From Chitinophagaceae bacterium (GTDB taxonomy: Bacteria; Bacteroidota; Bacteroidia; Chitinophagales; Chitinophagaceae), in NCBI GenBank assembly GCA_016719165.1, contig JADKAJ010000007.1, positions 100,261 to 164,260 of the forward strand: a DNA stretch of 64,000 nt, in the 5' to 3' direction. Shown piece by piece: positions 9,478-17,891 of this stretch (positions are counted from its first letter, which is position 1; every line of letters begins with the position of its first letter). The notes below the pieces were generated by a model that saw only the letters and a program-made list of their open reading frames with translations, did no database searches and had not been told where the DNA came from. A program made the position numbers and the translations under genes.

Positions 9478-10335
9478 TATAGTAGCCTTACTTATCACTC
9501 CCTCATTTGAAATATACATATCGCCATTGGACTTAAAGGTCAACCCTTCCGGCTGCGGAAAAAGTTTCTTTCCAAGTTCGAATACTGCTTCCACTTTTCC
9601 ATCCAGATCAGCTATTGCCAATTGATTACTTGCAGAGGAAAGAATAAATAATTTCTGCAACACCGGGTGTATAGCAGCAGCAGAAGGTTGAAATTTTGAT
9701 GATTTATGAGGTGATAATCGTTCCACTTCTTTTGCATCAATAGTAAACACCGGTTTATTGTCAAAACCAGTTGAGTCAAAATAATAAGCAAAGGCACTTA
9801 CGCTTGATTTATTATCCATCGCACAATTCTTACAAATAAGGACAAGTGCATTACGGGCTGGGTCATAGTACATGGCTTCAAAATCATTGATCCCGGTTAT
9901 CCCGATTTTACCTACTTCTTCACCATAAATTTTACCAGTACTATCCTTATTGACTTTAGTTATCATACCATCACTCCGGAGCACATAGGGAATGCTGTTG
10001 ATCAGCACCACATCTTCATAATCTCCTTTCTTACCAAAAGTATATTCAGCTTTGATCAACTTTGTTTCTTTATCCAGGTAAAACAACTTGCCGGCTTCAT
10101 CATGTTGAGCTACAAATTCATCATTCTTATTATCCCATGCCAAACCGGATATTTCTTTCACTTTAATATCAAGCTTATGCGTATACACTTCACCGAAGTT
10201 ATAATGGGGCGGAGACTTGATCGTACGGGGCTTCCTGTTCTGACAACCTGTACTAATAATAAGAAGAGCAAACAACCCCATTGCAGTACAGGAATATGGC
10301 AAGAAATTTAAAAACTTCATTCTTCTAATTTTCAT
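9454..10335 (-). CDS. SdiA-regulated-like (YjiK-type) lipoprotein
   Basis: About 293 residues from the ATG at 10335; a TTG at 10347 and an ATG at 10320 are alternatives. The N-terminus has a basic start, a hydrophobic stretch and a cysteine after IISTG, so it is probably a lipoprotein. The body has beta-propeller-like repeats: KEISGLAWDNKNDEFVAQHD, a GDYEDVV segment and FPQPEGLTFKSNGDMYISNE, the pattern of the SdiA-regulated family (PF06977). The role of that family is not established. The 3' end overlaps the PAP2 gene tail to tail by 24 bases; upstream it is divergent from the HD/PycTM gene. Confidence 0.75.
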   Translation of the reverse strand: MKIRRMKFLNFLPYSCTAMGLFALLIISTGCQNRKPRTIKSPPHYNFGEVYTHKLDIKVKEISGLAWDNKNDEFVAQHDEAGKLFYLDKETKLIKAEYTFGKKGDYEDVVLINSIPYVLRSDGMITKVNKDSTGKIYGEEVGKIGITGINDFEAMYYDPARNALVLICKNCAMDNKSSVSAFAYYFDSTGFDNKPVFTIDAKEVERLSPHKSSKFQPSAAAIHPVLQKLFILSSASNQLAIADLDGKVEAVFELGKKLFPQPEGLTFKSNGDMYISNEGVISKATILRFVYKP

Positions 10336-10366
10336 TAAATTTATCAAAAGTTATCTGTATAACACG

Positions 10367-11632
10367 ATGGAAAATCAGTCCACTCTTTTAAAAGATGCAC
10401 AAGATGCTGCAGTCAACCTGATCTCATCCAAAGTTAGCAAGAATGTGAGGTTTCATACACTCCAGCATACCCGGGAGGTTGTAGCTGCATGTGAAAAGAT
10501 TGCTGAAACCTTACCCCTATCCGATGAGGATAAGATCGCTTTGAATATTGCAGCATGGTTTCATGATACTGGCTACAGTGCCGGACAGGCAAAAGATCAT
10601 GAAATGATAAGTGTTCAGCATGCGGTTGATTTTTTAAACGCACATGCCTCGAGTGAGGAGATGATCAAAAAAGTGACAGGTTGTATCAATGCGACAAGAA
10701 TGCCGCAAAATCCGACCACTATTATTGAACAAATAATTTGTGATGCAGATCTTTTTCACCTGGGCTCAGATAATTTTAAAGAAAAGAGCAAGCTGCTGCG
10801 GGGTGAATTAATGGAATTTGGGGGAGAAGAACTTTCAAAAAAAGAATGGCGGCAAAATAATATCGCCTTCCTGGAAGCGCATAAATACTTTACCGCTTAT
10901 GGCCAAACCAACCTGCAACCGGTAAAGGAAAAAAACCTGGTTGAATTAATAGAAAAAAAACCAGAAGAAATGGCCAAACCTGAAAAGAAAAATAAAGACA
11001 AAAAAAATAAAAATAAAGACTCTGAACTGGCAGAACAAGCCGCAGCAGAGGCAAAAGCAAAAAAAGCAAAAGAGAATCAAACGGAAAGGGGGATCTCCAC
11101 TGTATTCCGTATCATGGCACAGAACCAATCTAACCTGAGCCAAATGGCCGATTCTAAAGCCAATATTCTCATTTCGGTTAACTCAATCATACTTACCATT
11201 GTTATTTCTACTCTTTTTACAAAACTTGAGAATAACAGCAATCTTCAGATACCAGTCATACTCCTGGTGGTGGTTTGTGTCAGCGCCATAGTTTTTTCAA
11301 TACTTGCCACAAGGCCAAACATTACACATGGCACATTTACCCAGGAGGATATTCATAACAAAAGAACCAATCTCCTTTTCTTCGGCAATTTTTTTAAAAT
11401 GAGTCTGCCCGATTACGATTGGGCAATGCAGGAAATGCTGAATGACAGAAATTACCTGTATAGCAGTATTGTAAAAGACAATTATTTCCTGGGAGTGGTG
11501 CTTGCCAAAAAATACAAGCTCCTGCGCATTGCCTATAATATTTTTATGTTCGGGCTAATACTGGCAATGATCGCTTTTGCCATTGCTATTGCAATCCCAC
11601 AGGCAGGTGAAATTTATACACCGGGAGGTTAA
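10367..11632 (+). CDS. HD-domain phosphohydrolase fused to a Pycsar-effector-type (DUF5706) membrane domain
   Basis: 421 residues. Residues about 20-190 are an HD domain, with FHTLQHTREVV, AAWFHDTGYS (the HD pair) and CDADLFHLG. A Lys/Glu-rich linker (about 185-240) follows. Residues about 245-415 have the PycTM/DUF5706 pattern: GISTVFRIMAQNQSNLSQMA, then ADSKANILISVNSIILTIVI as first helix, a second helix, a conserved loop and a third helix near the end. DUF5706 proteins are the membrane-damaging effectors of Pycsar anti-phage systems, where a nucleotide cyclase is encoded next door. No cyclase is present here, so the gene is either a stand-alone housekeeping relative or an effector with its own nucleotide-degrading domain. 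Domain calls firm, function open. Confidence 0.8.
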   Translation: MENQSTLLKDAQDAAVNLISSKVSKNVRFHTLQHTREVVAACEKIAETLPLSDEDKIALNIAAWFHDTGYSAGQAKDHEMISVQHAVDFLNAHASSEEMIKKVTGCINATRMPQNPTTIIEQIICDADLFHLGSDNFKEKSKLLRGELMEFGGEELSKKEWRQNNIAFLEAHKYFTAYGQTNLQPVKEKNLVELIEKKPEEMAKPEKKNKDKKNKNKDSELAEQAAAEAKAKKAKENQTERGISTVFRIMAQNQSNLSQMADSKANILISVNSIILTIVISTLFTKLENNSNLQIPVILLVVVCVSAIVFSILATRPNITHGTFTQEDIHNKRTNLLFFGNFFKMSLPDYDWAMQEMLNDRNYLYSSIVKDNYFLGVVLAKKYKLLRIAYNIFMFGLILAMIAFAIAIAIPQAGEIYTPGG

Positions 11633-11727
11633 GGTGTAACGGGTATACTTACTTCTCTATTATAAATAAGCAGGAAAAAACATCCGTCATTGCTGATTCT
11701 TTACTCCTGTGTATGCAGCTATTGCTC

Positions 11728-11760
11728 AAAAAAAATCCACCGGCAATAACCAGTGGATTT
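11728..11760 (-). terminator. Terminator of the oxidoreductase gene
   Basis: On the minus strand, AAATCCAC (11760-11753) pairs with GTGGATTT (11740-11733) across a 12-base loop and is followed by a run of eight T. It lies 20 bases past the stop codon at 11781. Confidence 0.8.
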
Positions 11761-11780
11761 GGAATTCGTATTCAAAAAGA

Positions 11781-13637
11781 TCAATTAGCTCTTCCCAGCA
11801 TTTCCTCCAGCTTCATCACCAGCTCTGTCTTGGTAATAGGCACTCCCATTATTTTGTTATACCCTTTGGCATCCACCATATAAACATCACGAATGATCTT
11901 AATAAGCTGGCCATTGTTGATTTCAGGGATCAAAATCGTATCGAAATTCTTAATAAGATCACCCAGGTTTTTCGGGAAAGGGCGAATATGACGGAGATGT
12001 GCATGGCTTACTGCATACCCTTTTGCCTGTATTTCAGAAACGGCAGATTTAATAGCGCCGTAAGTAGAACCCCAGCCAATCACTAATATCTTTCCTTTGT
12101 CGGGACCACTGTCTAATTTTTGTTCTGGTATATAATCAGCAATCTTATCTACTTTTTCCTGGCGGATCTTAACCATCAACTGGTGATTCTCCGGTTCATA
12201 ATTCACATTACCGGTAATGTTTTGTTTTTCTAACCCACCAATACGGTGTTCCAAACCTATTGTACCGGGAACGGCCCAGGGCCTTGCCAGCTTTTCATCC
12301 CGCAGGTAAGGCTGAAACTTTTCTTCCCCATGCCCCAGTTCCGTTTTAAATTTTACAGTGATTGGCGGCAGGTCGGCCGATTGCGGATACTTCCATGGTT
12401 CAGCGCCATTGGCAATATATCCATCGCTTAAGAATATCACCGGTGTCATATGCTGCACAGAGATCCTTACTGCTTCATACACGGCGTCAAAACAATCTGT
12501 CGGTGTGGATGCAGAAATGATTGGCATGGGGCATTCGCCATTTCTTCCATAATATGCCTGCATCAGGTCACTTTGTTCCGTCTTGGTCGGCAAGCCGGTA
12601 GACGGACCACCCCGCTGAATATTTACAATTACCAGGGGAATTTCAAGCATTACTGCCAATCCCATCGCCTCCCCTTTTAGTGCAATACCCGGACCGCTGG
12701 AGGTGGTTACACCCAAAGCTCCGCCATAAGCAGCACCAATAGCAGATGTAATAGCCGCTATTTCATCTTCTGCCTGGAAAGTACGAACACCAAAATTCTT
12801 ATACTTGCTCAGATCATGCAGAATATCTGATGCCGGGGTAATTGGATATGAACCAAGGAATAGTGGTAATCCACTTTTTTGTGAAGCAGCGATCAATCCA
12901 TAAGCAACGGCCTGGTTTCCCATGATGGACCGGTAGGAACCTGGTTCCATTTTAGCTTTTTCAACAGAATACGTGGTGGTAAATGTTTCGGTGGTATCAC
13001 CATAATTATATCCTGCCTGCAATACTTTAATATTACTTTCCAGTATATCGGGCTTCTTACCGAATTTCTCTTTAAGGAAGCTGATGGTATTTTCCATATC
13101 CCGGTTGTACATCCAGTACAGGAAGCCCAGCACAAACATATTCTTGGCCCTGTCCTTTTCCTTCATACCCATTGTAATATCCTTCAATGCCTCACGGGTC
13201 ATTTTTGTGACATCCATTTTTATCACTTCATAATTACCCAGGCTGCCATTTTCAAGCGGATTCTCGCCTTCGGGGTAATTGGCCAGGCGAAGATTTTTGG
13301 CATCAAAGCCATCTGTATTCGCAATGATCTTTCCGCCCATTTTTAAGGCAGTCAGGTTTACCTTCAGTGCGGCAGCATTCATGGCTACCAGTACATCACA
13401 GGCATCGCCGGGAGTGAACACCCTGTCGGAAGAAAATCTTAGCTGGTATCCGCTTACGCCGGGCAGCGTACCCTGCGGGGCCCTGATCTCAGCCGGAAAA
13501 TCCGGGAAAGTAGCCAGGTCAATTCCAAGCAAAGCTGTATTATTAGTAAACTGGCTGCCGGTCAGTTGCATACCATCACCACTATCACCTGCAAATTTGA
13601 TTACTACATCACTTAATAGTTCCTTTTTTCTTGCCAT
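11781..13637 (-). CDS. 2-oxoacid:acceptor oxidoreductase, fused gamma-alpha subunit
   Basis: 618 residues. The first 190 form the gamma (catalytic) domain, beginning with VIKFAGDSGDGMQLTGSQF. Residues about 235-620 form the alpha part with GSYPITPASDILH, the GPGIALKGEAMGLA segment and a transketolase C-terminal-like domain. Such proteins convert 2-oxoglutarate or another 2-oxoacid to the acyl-CoA and CO2 with ferredoxin as acceptor, together with a TPP-binding beta subunit (korA/korB type). The beta gene is normally adjacent, but none lies on either side here. The gene has its own terminator and appears to be a single-gene unit. Which 2-oxoacid is used cannot be read from sequence. Confidence 0.9.
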   Translation of the reverse strand: MARKKELLSDVVIKFAGDSGDGMQLTGSQFTNNTALLGIDLATFPDFPAEIRAPQGTLPGVSGYQLRFSSDRVFTPGDACDVLVAMNAAALKVNLTALKMGGKIIANTDGFDAKNLRLANYPEGENPLENGSLGNYEVIKMDVTKMTREALKDITMGMKEKDRAKNMFVLGFLYWMYNRDMENTISFLKEKFGKKPDILESNIKVLQAGYNYGDTTETFTTTYSVEKAKMEPGSYRSIMGNQAVAYGLIAASQKSGLPLFLGSYPITPASDILHDLSKYKNFGVRTFQAEDEIAAITSAIGAAYGGALGVTTSSGPGIALKGEAMGLAVMLEIPLVIVNIQRGGPSTGLPTKTEQSDLMQAYYGRNGECPMPIISASTPTDCFDAVYEAVRISVQHMTPVIFLSDGYIANGAEPWKYPQSADLPPITVKFKTELGHGEEKFQPYLRDEKLARPWAVPGTIGLEHRIGGLEKQNITGNVNYEPENHQLMVKIRQEKVDKIADYIPEQKLDSGPDKGKILVIGWGSTYGAIKSAVSEIQAKGYAVSHAHLRHIRPFPKNLGDLIKNFDTILIPEINNGQLIKIIRDVYMVDAKGYNKIMGVPITKTELVMKLEEMLGRAN

Positions 13638-14112
13638 TATTGATAAGTTATTCTGCGAATTTAAAACAAGTTAGGCTTGGTTGATGCAATGATTTTTGTC
13701 AGGTAAAAAACCTCTGCAGATCAGGGGTTATACAAAAGGGTTTAGATCAATTTTTTTCTACCGCCCGGCATAAGAAAAAGTCATGCCTGCAGGGTGCCGT
13801 GTTGGAAACCGGGATCAATTGTGGCAGTAGGATCAAAGTCTCCCACTTTAGAAAGTCCCGCTAAATAGCGAACACCCTGAAAATACAGGTGCTAAGGCGG
13901 ACCGGCATTGAACTAAGCAGCCAGGTATTCCGATATCCTGCAACCCTTTATTATACCCGGGATGAAATTAGTTGCTAATAACTTCCTCAAACATTGAGTT
14001 TTCTTTACATTTATAAAAAGTAGCTGGTACAAATTTGCATTGATAATCATTACTTTTTTGTGACAGCAGTTGCGCCTATTTACTAGTTGGCTGCTATATA
14101 ACAACCCTCAAA
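13638..14112. other. 475-base region without a clear gene
   Basis: Contains the structured element described separately (13781-13892). The rest (13893-14112) is A/T-rich and holds only short unconvincing reading frames. The promoters of the oxidoreductase (minus strand) and the membrane protein at 14113 should lie in it. Confidence 0.5.
13781..13892. other. Structured intergenic element or remnant coding fragment
   Basis: A compact set of hairpins: CGCTA/TAGCG (13859-13870), CACCCTG/CAGGTG with one bulge (13873-13891), and AAAGT (835-839 of 13 kb) versus AAAGT (852-856), which compete for the same ACTTT (13845-13849). On the minus strand one frame is open for 36 codons and ends in a TGA at 13783-13781, reading for example VGDFDPTATIDPGFQHGTLQ, but it has no start codon and a stop just upstream. 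It may be an RNA element, a decayed gene or an inserted repeat. I cannot assign it. Confidence 0.35.
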
Positions 14113-14688
14113 TTGTCAAGTATCTTTAAACAATATTATCTAAAGAAGTTAATCATATGGGGTGGAATTGGCCTGATTGCTTTGTTTATTAGGTATTCAA
14201 GCAAACCAGAAACTTCGACTTTGATTGGCTTCGTAATTATTTTAGCTTTCCTTAGCGTCGGACTAATAAACGGTTTCATCGATTATCGCTTCTATGAAAA
14301 ATCGGCTCCTAGACTTGTATCAAATCTCCTAGAACAGAAACCTTTATTGGAATTTAAGGCTATCGGCTTTTCAAAAGAGGATGATGATAAAATCGGCGGA
14401 TACATAAATAATTATAAAATATTTCTTGCTCCGTTGATAAATGTTGAAGGTGAAAAATGGCTTACAGTTTTGATCCCATTGCAAGTAAGAGAAGGGCTCG
14501 ATAACTATTTTAACAAGTTTGACGATTTTTTCAAATTCCAATTATCTGACAAAGTTCTTTTTGCGGAGGCCATCTTGAAAAGCTATGATAAGACATACGA
14601 CTATCAGAAGATATTTACTTTACTAGAAAAAACAACGCTAAGTCTACAGGACAAGAAGATATTGCCAATCAACATCGTTGACGAATGA
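14113..14688 (+). CDS. Hypothetical membrane protein
   Basis: 191 residues from a TTG start; the frame is open back to about 14047 but holds no ATG. Two membrane helices lie near residues 12-27 and 37-54, followed by a soluble part of about 130 residues with several Phe/Tyr-rich stretches. I recognise no family. Its codon use (for example CTA and TCG, rare in the flanking genes) and position after a 475-base non-coding patch suggest recent acquisition. It stands alone, with no gene in the same direction within 240 bases. Confidence 0.55.
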   Translation: MSSIFKQYYLKKLIIWGGIGLIALFIRYSSKPETSTLIGFVIILAFLSVGLINGFIDYRFYEKSAPRLVSNLLEQKPLLEFKAIGFSKEDDDKIGGYINNYKIFLAPLINVEGEKWLTVLIPLQVREGLDNYFNKFDDFFKFQLSDKVLFAEAILKSYDKTYDYQKIFTLLEKTTLSLQDKKILPINIVDE

Positions 14689-14932
14689 TGTACAGCGCAC
14701 AACATGAACATTGTAAAACCAACCACTTTTCAATCTTTTAACGCTCTTACTAAGAATAATTGGGTTAAAACAAACTATTGTAGCCTACAAAAATTTCCTG
14801 CCGGAGACCGGCCCTACTACCGGCCCAATTGCTTCACTGATTTTACTTTAATCTTTCTTTAACCATCAAATACTTGCAGCCATCCGGCTTCGGGTATAAT
14901 TTCATCCCGGAATTAAACAACCACACACTACC

Positions 14933-15814
14933 ATGAACGCAAGCTCTTCCGCTGACGATGGCGACCCTGCCAAACAGCTCTTTTTACGACCTGCTCTTTC
15001 TCTTTTTATTGTGCTGGCACTGCTCACCTTCTCCTGTAACAATAAGGACAGTAGAAAAGAGACCCCTGCGCTGCCCATAATTGACAGCACCCTGGTCAGG
15101 CAGCAGCAACAAAAAGCAGCTGACTCCATCGCTAAAGCCGCTGTACTTAAAAAAAAGATCTATATCACTTTTGATGATGGACCCAATAAAGGCACCCGCA
15201 ATGTACTGGCTGCCGTGAAAGAAGAAAATATACCAGCCAGCTTCTTCATCGTAGGCGTACATATATTCGACAGCCCCCGGCAAAAAGAAACCTGGGAGAT
15301 GCTGAAGTCAGACACTTCTATCGAACGCTGCAACCACAGTTACACCCATGCCCATAACCGTTATACTTCTTTTTATGAACAACCGGGTAAAGTGGTGGAT
15401 GATTTTAAACAGGCACAAAAAACAGCAGGCTTTACCAATAGTATTGCCCGTATGCCCGGTCGTAATGCCTGGCGTATCGACACGATCGATCACACGGATA
15501 TCTATGAAAGCAAGGCGGCCATCGATTCCCTGCACCAGGCGGGCTTTGCCATCATGGGCTGGGATATTGAATGGATGTTTGATCACAAAACACTGGCGGT
15601 GGATACTGCCACCGGCTTATTACTGCGCCGTATTGATAATATGCTGGCAGCAGGTAAAACAAAAACACCGGGACACCTGGTGCTGCTGGCACATGACCAG
15701 GCTTTTCAAAAAACAGAAGACATTGAAAAGCTGCATTATGTTATTCAGCAGCTAAAGAATAACCCGGACTATGAACTGCAGCTGGCAAGTCAATACCCGG
15801 GTGTAAAGCATTAA
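14933..15814 (+). CDS. Polysaccharide deacetylase (NodB) lipoprotein
   Basis: 293 residues. An extended N-terminus is followed by a hydrophobic segment ending LLTFSC, a probable lipobox. The NodB catalytic domain spans about 75-290: YITFDDGPNK with the catalytic and metal-binding Asp pair, CNHSYTHAH with the metal-binding histidines, MPGRNAWR, and LVLLAHDQAF near the end with the conserved histidine. The family removes N- or O-acetyl groups from chitin-like or peptidoglycan polysaccharides; the substrate is not predictable here. It is a single-gene unit; the next genes run the other way. Confidence 0.88.
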   Translation: MNASSSADDGDPAKQLFLRPALSLFIVLALLTFSCNNKDSRKETPALPIIDSTLVRQQQQKAADSIAKAAVLKKKIYITFDDGPNKGTRNVLAAVKEENIPASFFIVGVHIFDSPRQKETWEMLKSDTSIERCNHSYTHAHNRYTSFYEQPGKVVDDFKQAQKTAGFTNSIARMPGRNAWRIDTIDHTDIYESKAAIDSLHQAGFAIMGWDIEWMFDHKTLAVDTATGLLLRRIDNMLAAGKTKTPGHLVLLAHDQAFQKTEDIEKLHYVIQQLKNNPDYELQLASQYPGVKH

Positions 15815-15857
15815 CCATAATACTTCCCACCAATTACTGGTAAACCCTTGCAGAATA

Positions 15858-16271
15858 TTACTGCAAAACAGCATGGCCAAAAAGCAGGTTCACATCCTCA
15901 CACCAGATAAGCACCCTGTTATTGGTAATGTAATCAATACTGCTGTTTAGCTCGTAAGAGAATGTTCCATTCACAGCTTTCAGTGCTCCCAGTTCAAGGT
16001 AAGTAGTGGCAGTAGTATTTGGAGAAAGCCATACCCGTACATCAGGGCCATTACCAGTACTGAAATTTTCAAAAACCAACTTTACCGTATTGTTTTCGCC
16101 TGCCACAATCCTGGCCGTACCACTTGTAGTTTTACCGTTCGAAACAAATGTACCTGATTTTAATACGGTACCCTGGGGCACCTGTTCCTGTATATTGTCC
16201 GGCACATTCTTTTTACAGGAACTAATTAATGCCATAAGCATTGCAGAAGCTATAATAATATTTTTCATCAT
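15858..16271 (-). CDS. DM13-domain lipoprotein
   Basis: 137 residues from the tandem ATG codons at 16271/16268. The signal sequence ends LMALISSC, a lipobox, so it is a surface or periplasmic lipoprotein. Residues about 40-137 match the DM13 pattern: GTFVSNGKTTSGTARIV, NFSTGNGPDVRVWLS and RVLIWCEDVNLLFGHAVL, including the conserved cysteine. DM13 is proposed to act in redox or electron transfer; evidence in bacteria is thin. It follows the beta-propeller lipoprotein gene on the same strand, separated by a GC-rich hairpin. Confidence 0.8.
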   Translation of the reverse strand: MMKNIIIASAMLMALISSCKKNVPDNIQEQVPQGTVLKSGTFVSNGKTTSGTARIVAGENNTVKLVFENFSTGNGPDVRVWLSPNTTATTYLELGALKAVNGTFSYELNSSIDYITNNRVLIWCEDVNLLFGHAVLQ

Positions 16272-16288
16272 ACTTGTTTTTTTAAAAC

Positions 16289-16311
16289 CCCGGCACCGTA
16301 ATGGCACCGGG
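16289..16311 (-). terminator. Hairpin between the propeller and DM13 genes
   Basis: On the minus strand CCCGGTGCC and GGTGCCGGG pair over 9 bp using two G-U pairs, followed by G and four T. The same bases do not pair fully as plus-strand RNA, so the structure is specific to the minus transcript. It may be a partial terminator or attenuator that lowers DM13 expression. Confidence 0.55.
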
Positions 16312-16346
16312 ATTATATACACCATTAACCAATTTTCTTTTAAGGG

Positions 16347-17534
16347 TTAGTCAGCTGCAAGTCCGTTTGTACTGGCAGGTAGCCCGGTAATAGTACCCGG
16401 CAGTGCTGTGAGTGTGCCGTTACCAGCTACCGAATAACCCGTGATACTGTGGCTTCCGGCATTCAGCACATAGAGGTATTTCGAATTGTCTGTAAGCGCC
16501 GCATCTATAGGCCCCATGCCGGAAGTGGCTGCCGCAGACTGAAAGAGATTAATATTTCCATTGACTGGATGAACAGTATAGGAAGAAAGATTATTGCTTG
16601 CTGTATTGGTGGTGTAGATATAACGGCCATTCTCTGTAAGAACCACCCAGCAGGCAGCACTTTGCCCTGTTGCAACGGGTCCTTCTGAGAGAGAAATACT
16701 ACCGTTATAACTGATGTGATAAGAAGATACATTACTGGCATTCGGCGCACCACCAACCGCCTCGGATACATAAATATTCCCAAACCTTCCCGGCGCAAAA
16801 CCAAAAGGGGTAGGACTTGCAGCAGTGATACTGTGCATTGCTTCGGGACGGCCCGATGCATTAACCGTGTAGGTGATTATTTTGTTCGTGGCCTTCTCGG
16901 TAATCACCAGCACCTTCCCATTTCTTACAAAAGACACCTGTGCAGCCCCGGCCATAGAAGAACTCAACGGCCTGGTGGAAGATGAAAGTGGTGTGAGTTT
17001 ATCATTTTCTCCAAGTCTGAAACCGGAAATATTCCCATTACCTCCGGCGTTCAGTACATACACCAGGTCGTTATGCTGTGCAATGCTGACCGGAGTAATA
17101 CCACCGCTGCTGACAGTGGATTTCAGATTTAATCCGTTGCCGGTTATTTTGAAAGAAGAAATGGTATTGCTTCCTGCATTCACAGCGAGCAGTACATCGC
17201 CGTCATTCGAAATAATAACGGCTCCCTGGTTGCCTAACCCTCCGCCTGAACCATTTCCCCCGGAAGCGTAAGAAGCAATATAGGTAAGAGATCCGTTAGC
17301 GGCCCTTTTGTAAGTAATTACCTTATTTCCGCTTGTTTCATTAGACAGAGTATAAACAAACCCACGGTTGTTACCTCTTTGGGATATAGATTCATCTTCT
17401 CCGGAAGACTTGTTTGCGGTTACAGAATTTTCATCTTCATTAAAATTGTTTTCCAACCGGCTTTTCTCTTTCTGGCAGGAAGCGAGGAGTACTACGGCAA
17501 TGGTGGTATATGCCATTAAATGAATGATTCTCAT
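16347..17534 (-). CDS. Lactonase-type beta-propeller lipoprotein
   Basis: 395 residues. The signal sequence ends AVVLLASC, a lipobox. A low-complexity linker (about 25-55) is followed by repeated blade-like units of about 45 residues, for example SFKITGNGLNLKSTVSSGG, YVLNAGGNGNISGFRLGEND and LYVLNAGSHSITGYSVAGNG. This is the pattern of the 6-phosphogluconolactonase-like propeller family (PF10282). Enzyme activity is not shown by sequence; many members of the family have unknown roles. It is likely cotranscribed with the DM13 lipoprotein downstream. Confidence 0.75.
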   Translation of the reverse strand: MRIIHLMAYTTIAVVLLASCQKEKSRLENNFNEDENSVTANKSSGEDESISQRGNNRGFVYTLSNETSGNKVITYKRAANGSLTYIASYASGGNGSGGGLGNQGAVIISNDGDVLLAVNAGSNTISSFKITGNGLNLKSTVSSGGITPVSIAQHNDLVYVLNAGGNGNISGFRLGENDKLTPLSSSTRPLSSSMAGAAQVSFVRNGKVLVITEKATNKIITYTVNASGRPEAMHSITAASPTPFGFAPGRFGNIYVSEAVGGAPNASNVSSYHISYNGSISLSEGPVATGQSAACWVVLTENGRYIYTTNTASNNLSSYTVHPVNGNINLFQSAAATSGMGPIDAALTDNSKYLYVLNAGSHSITGYSVAGNGTLTALPGTITGLPASTNGLAAD

Positions 17535-17562
17535 AAATGTTGATTTAACTGATTAATTAAAA

Positions 17563-17579
17563 ACCCGGGACAGCCGGGT
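17563..17579 (-). terminator. Hairpin upstream of the propeller gene
   Basis: On the minus strand ACCCGG pairs with CCGGGT across a 5-base loop and is followed by a T-run. It lies between the small ORF at 17611-17712 and the start at 17534, so it could end the small transcript or act as an attenuator. Confidence 0.5.
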
Positions 17580-17610
17580 GGCTTTCATAAATATCAAATT
17601 GCAGATAGAT

Positions 17611-17712
17611 TTACAAATAACCTGCTGCGACAAACATTGCGATAATTATACCTGCGGAAAAAGTGCAGGTTATAACGATCAGCATCCTGATTATTCTTAT
17701 TTCCTGTTTCAT
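17611..17712 (-). CDS. Possible 33-residue single-helix membrane peptide
   Basis: ATG to TAA, 33 codons: a basic start (MKQEIRIIRM) and one long hydrophobic stretch rich in Ile, Ala and Gly, ending AAGYL. A terminator-like hairpin follows 31 bases after the stop, as expected for a short transcription unit. No ribosome-binding site is evident, which is common in this phylum. No homology known to me; it could be chance. Confidence 0.3.
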   Translation of the reverse strand: MKQEIRIIRMLIVITCTFSAGIIIAMFVAAGYL

Positions 17713-17891
17713 ACGGTTAGTTTTGAGCCACGGAAAATGTGGCGGTGAAAAAATATTTCTCACAGAATATATTTACTTTTTTCACAGATACAGATTGTTA
17801 CAAAAGGCCTCTCTTATTCAGTTACACAAAAAAGGATCACATAGTTTTTTTGTAAAAAAATATTTTTTGTTTCCTGTTCGGATTTATTTGT

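Larger units (their letters stand above)
17535..17891. other. Divergent intergenic region
   Basis: 357 bases between the propeller lipoprotein (minus) and the ECF sigma factor (plus). It holds a small minus-strand ORF (17611-17712), a terminator-like hairpin (17563-17579) and a very A/T-rich stretch with long A and T runs from 17750 to 17890. The sigma factor's promoter is probably in that stretch, but I cannot pick it out. Confidence 0.5.

Noticed and set aside
10367..11632. A complete Pycsar anti-phage system
   Set aside because: The effector-type membrane domain is present, but no pyrimidine cyclase gene lies next to it, and the neighbouring genes look like housekeeping genes.
13913..14104. 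A 63-codon minus-strand ORF in the 475-base gap
   Set aside because: Composition is not protein-like, and it has no recognisable domain and no gene partner.
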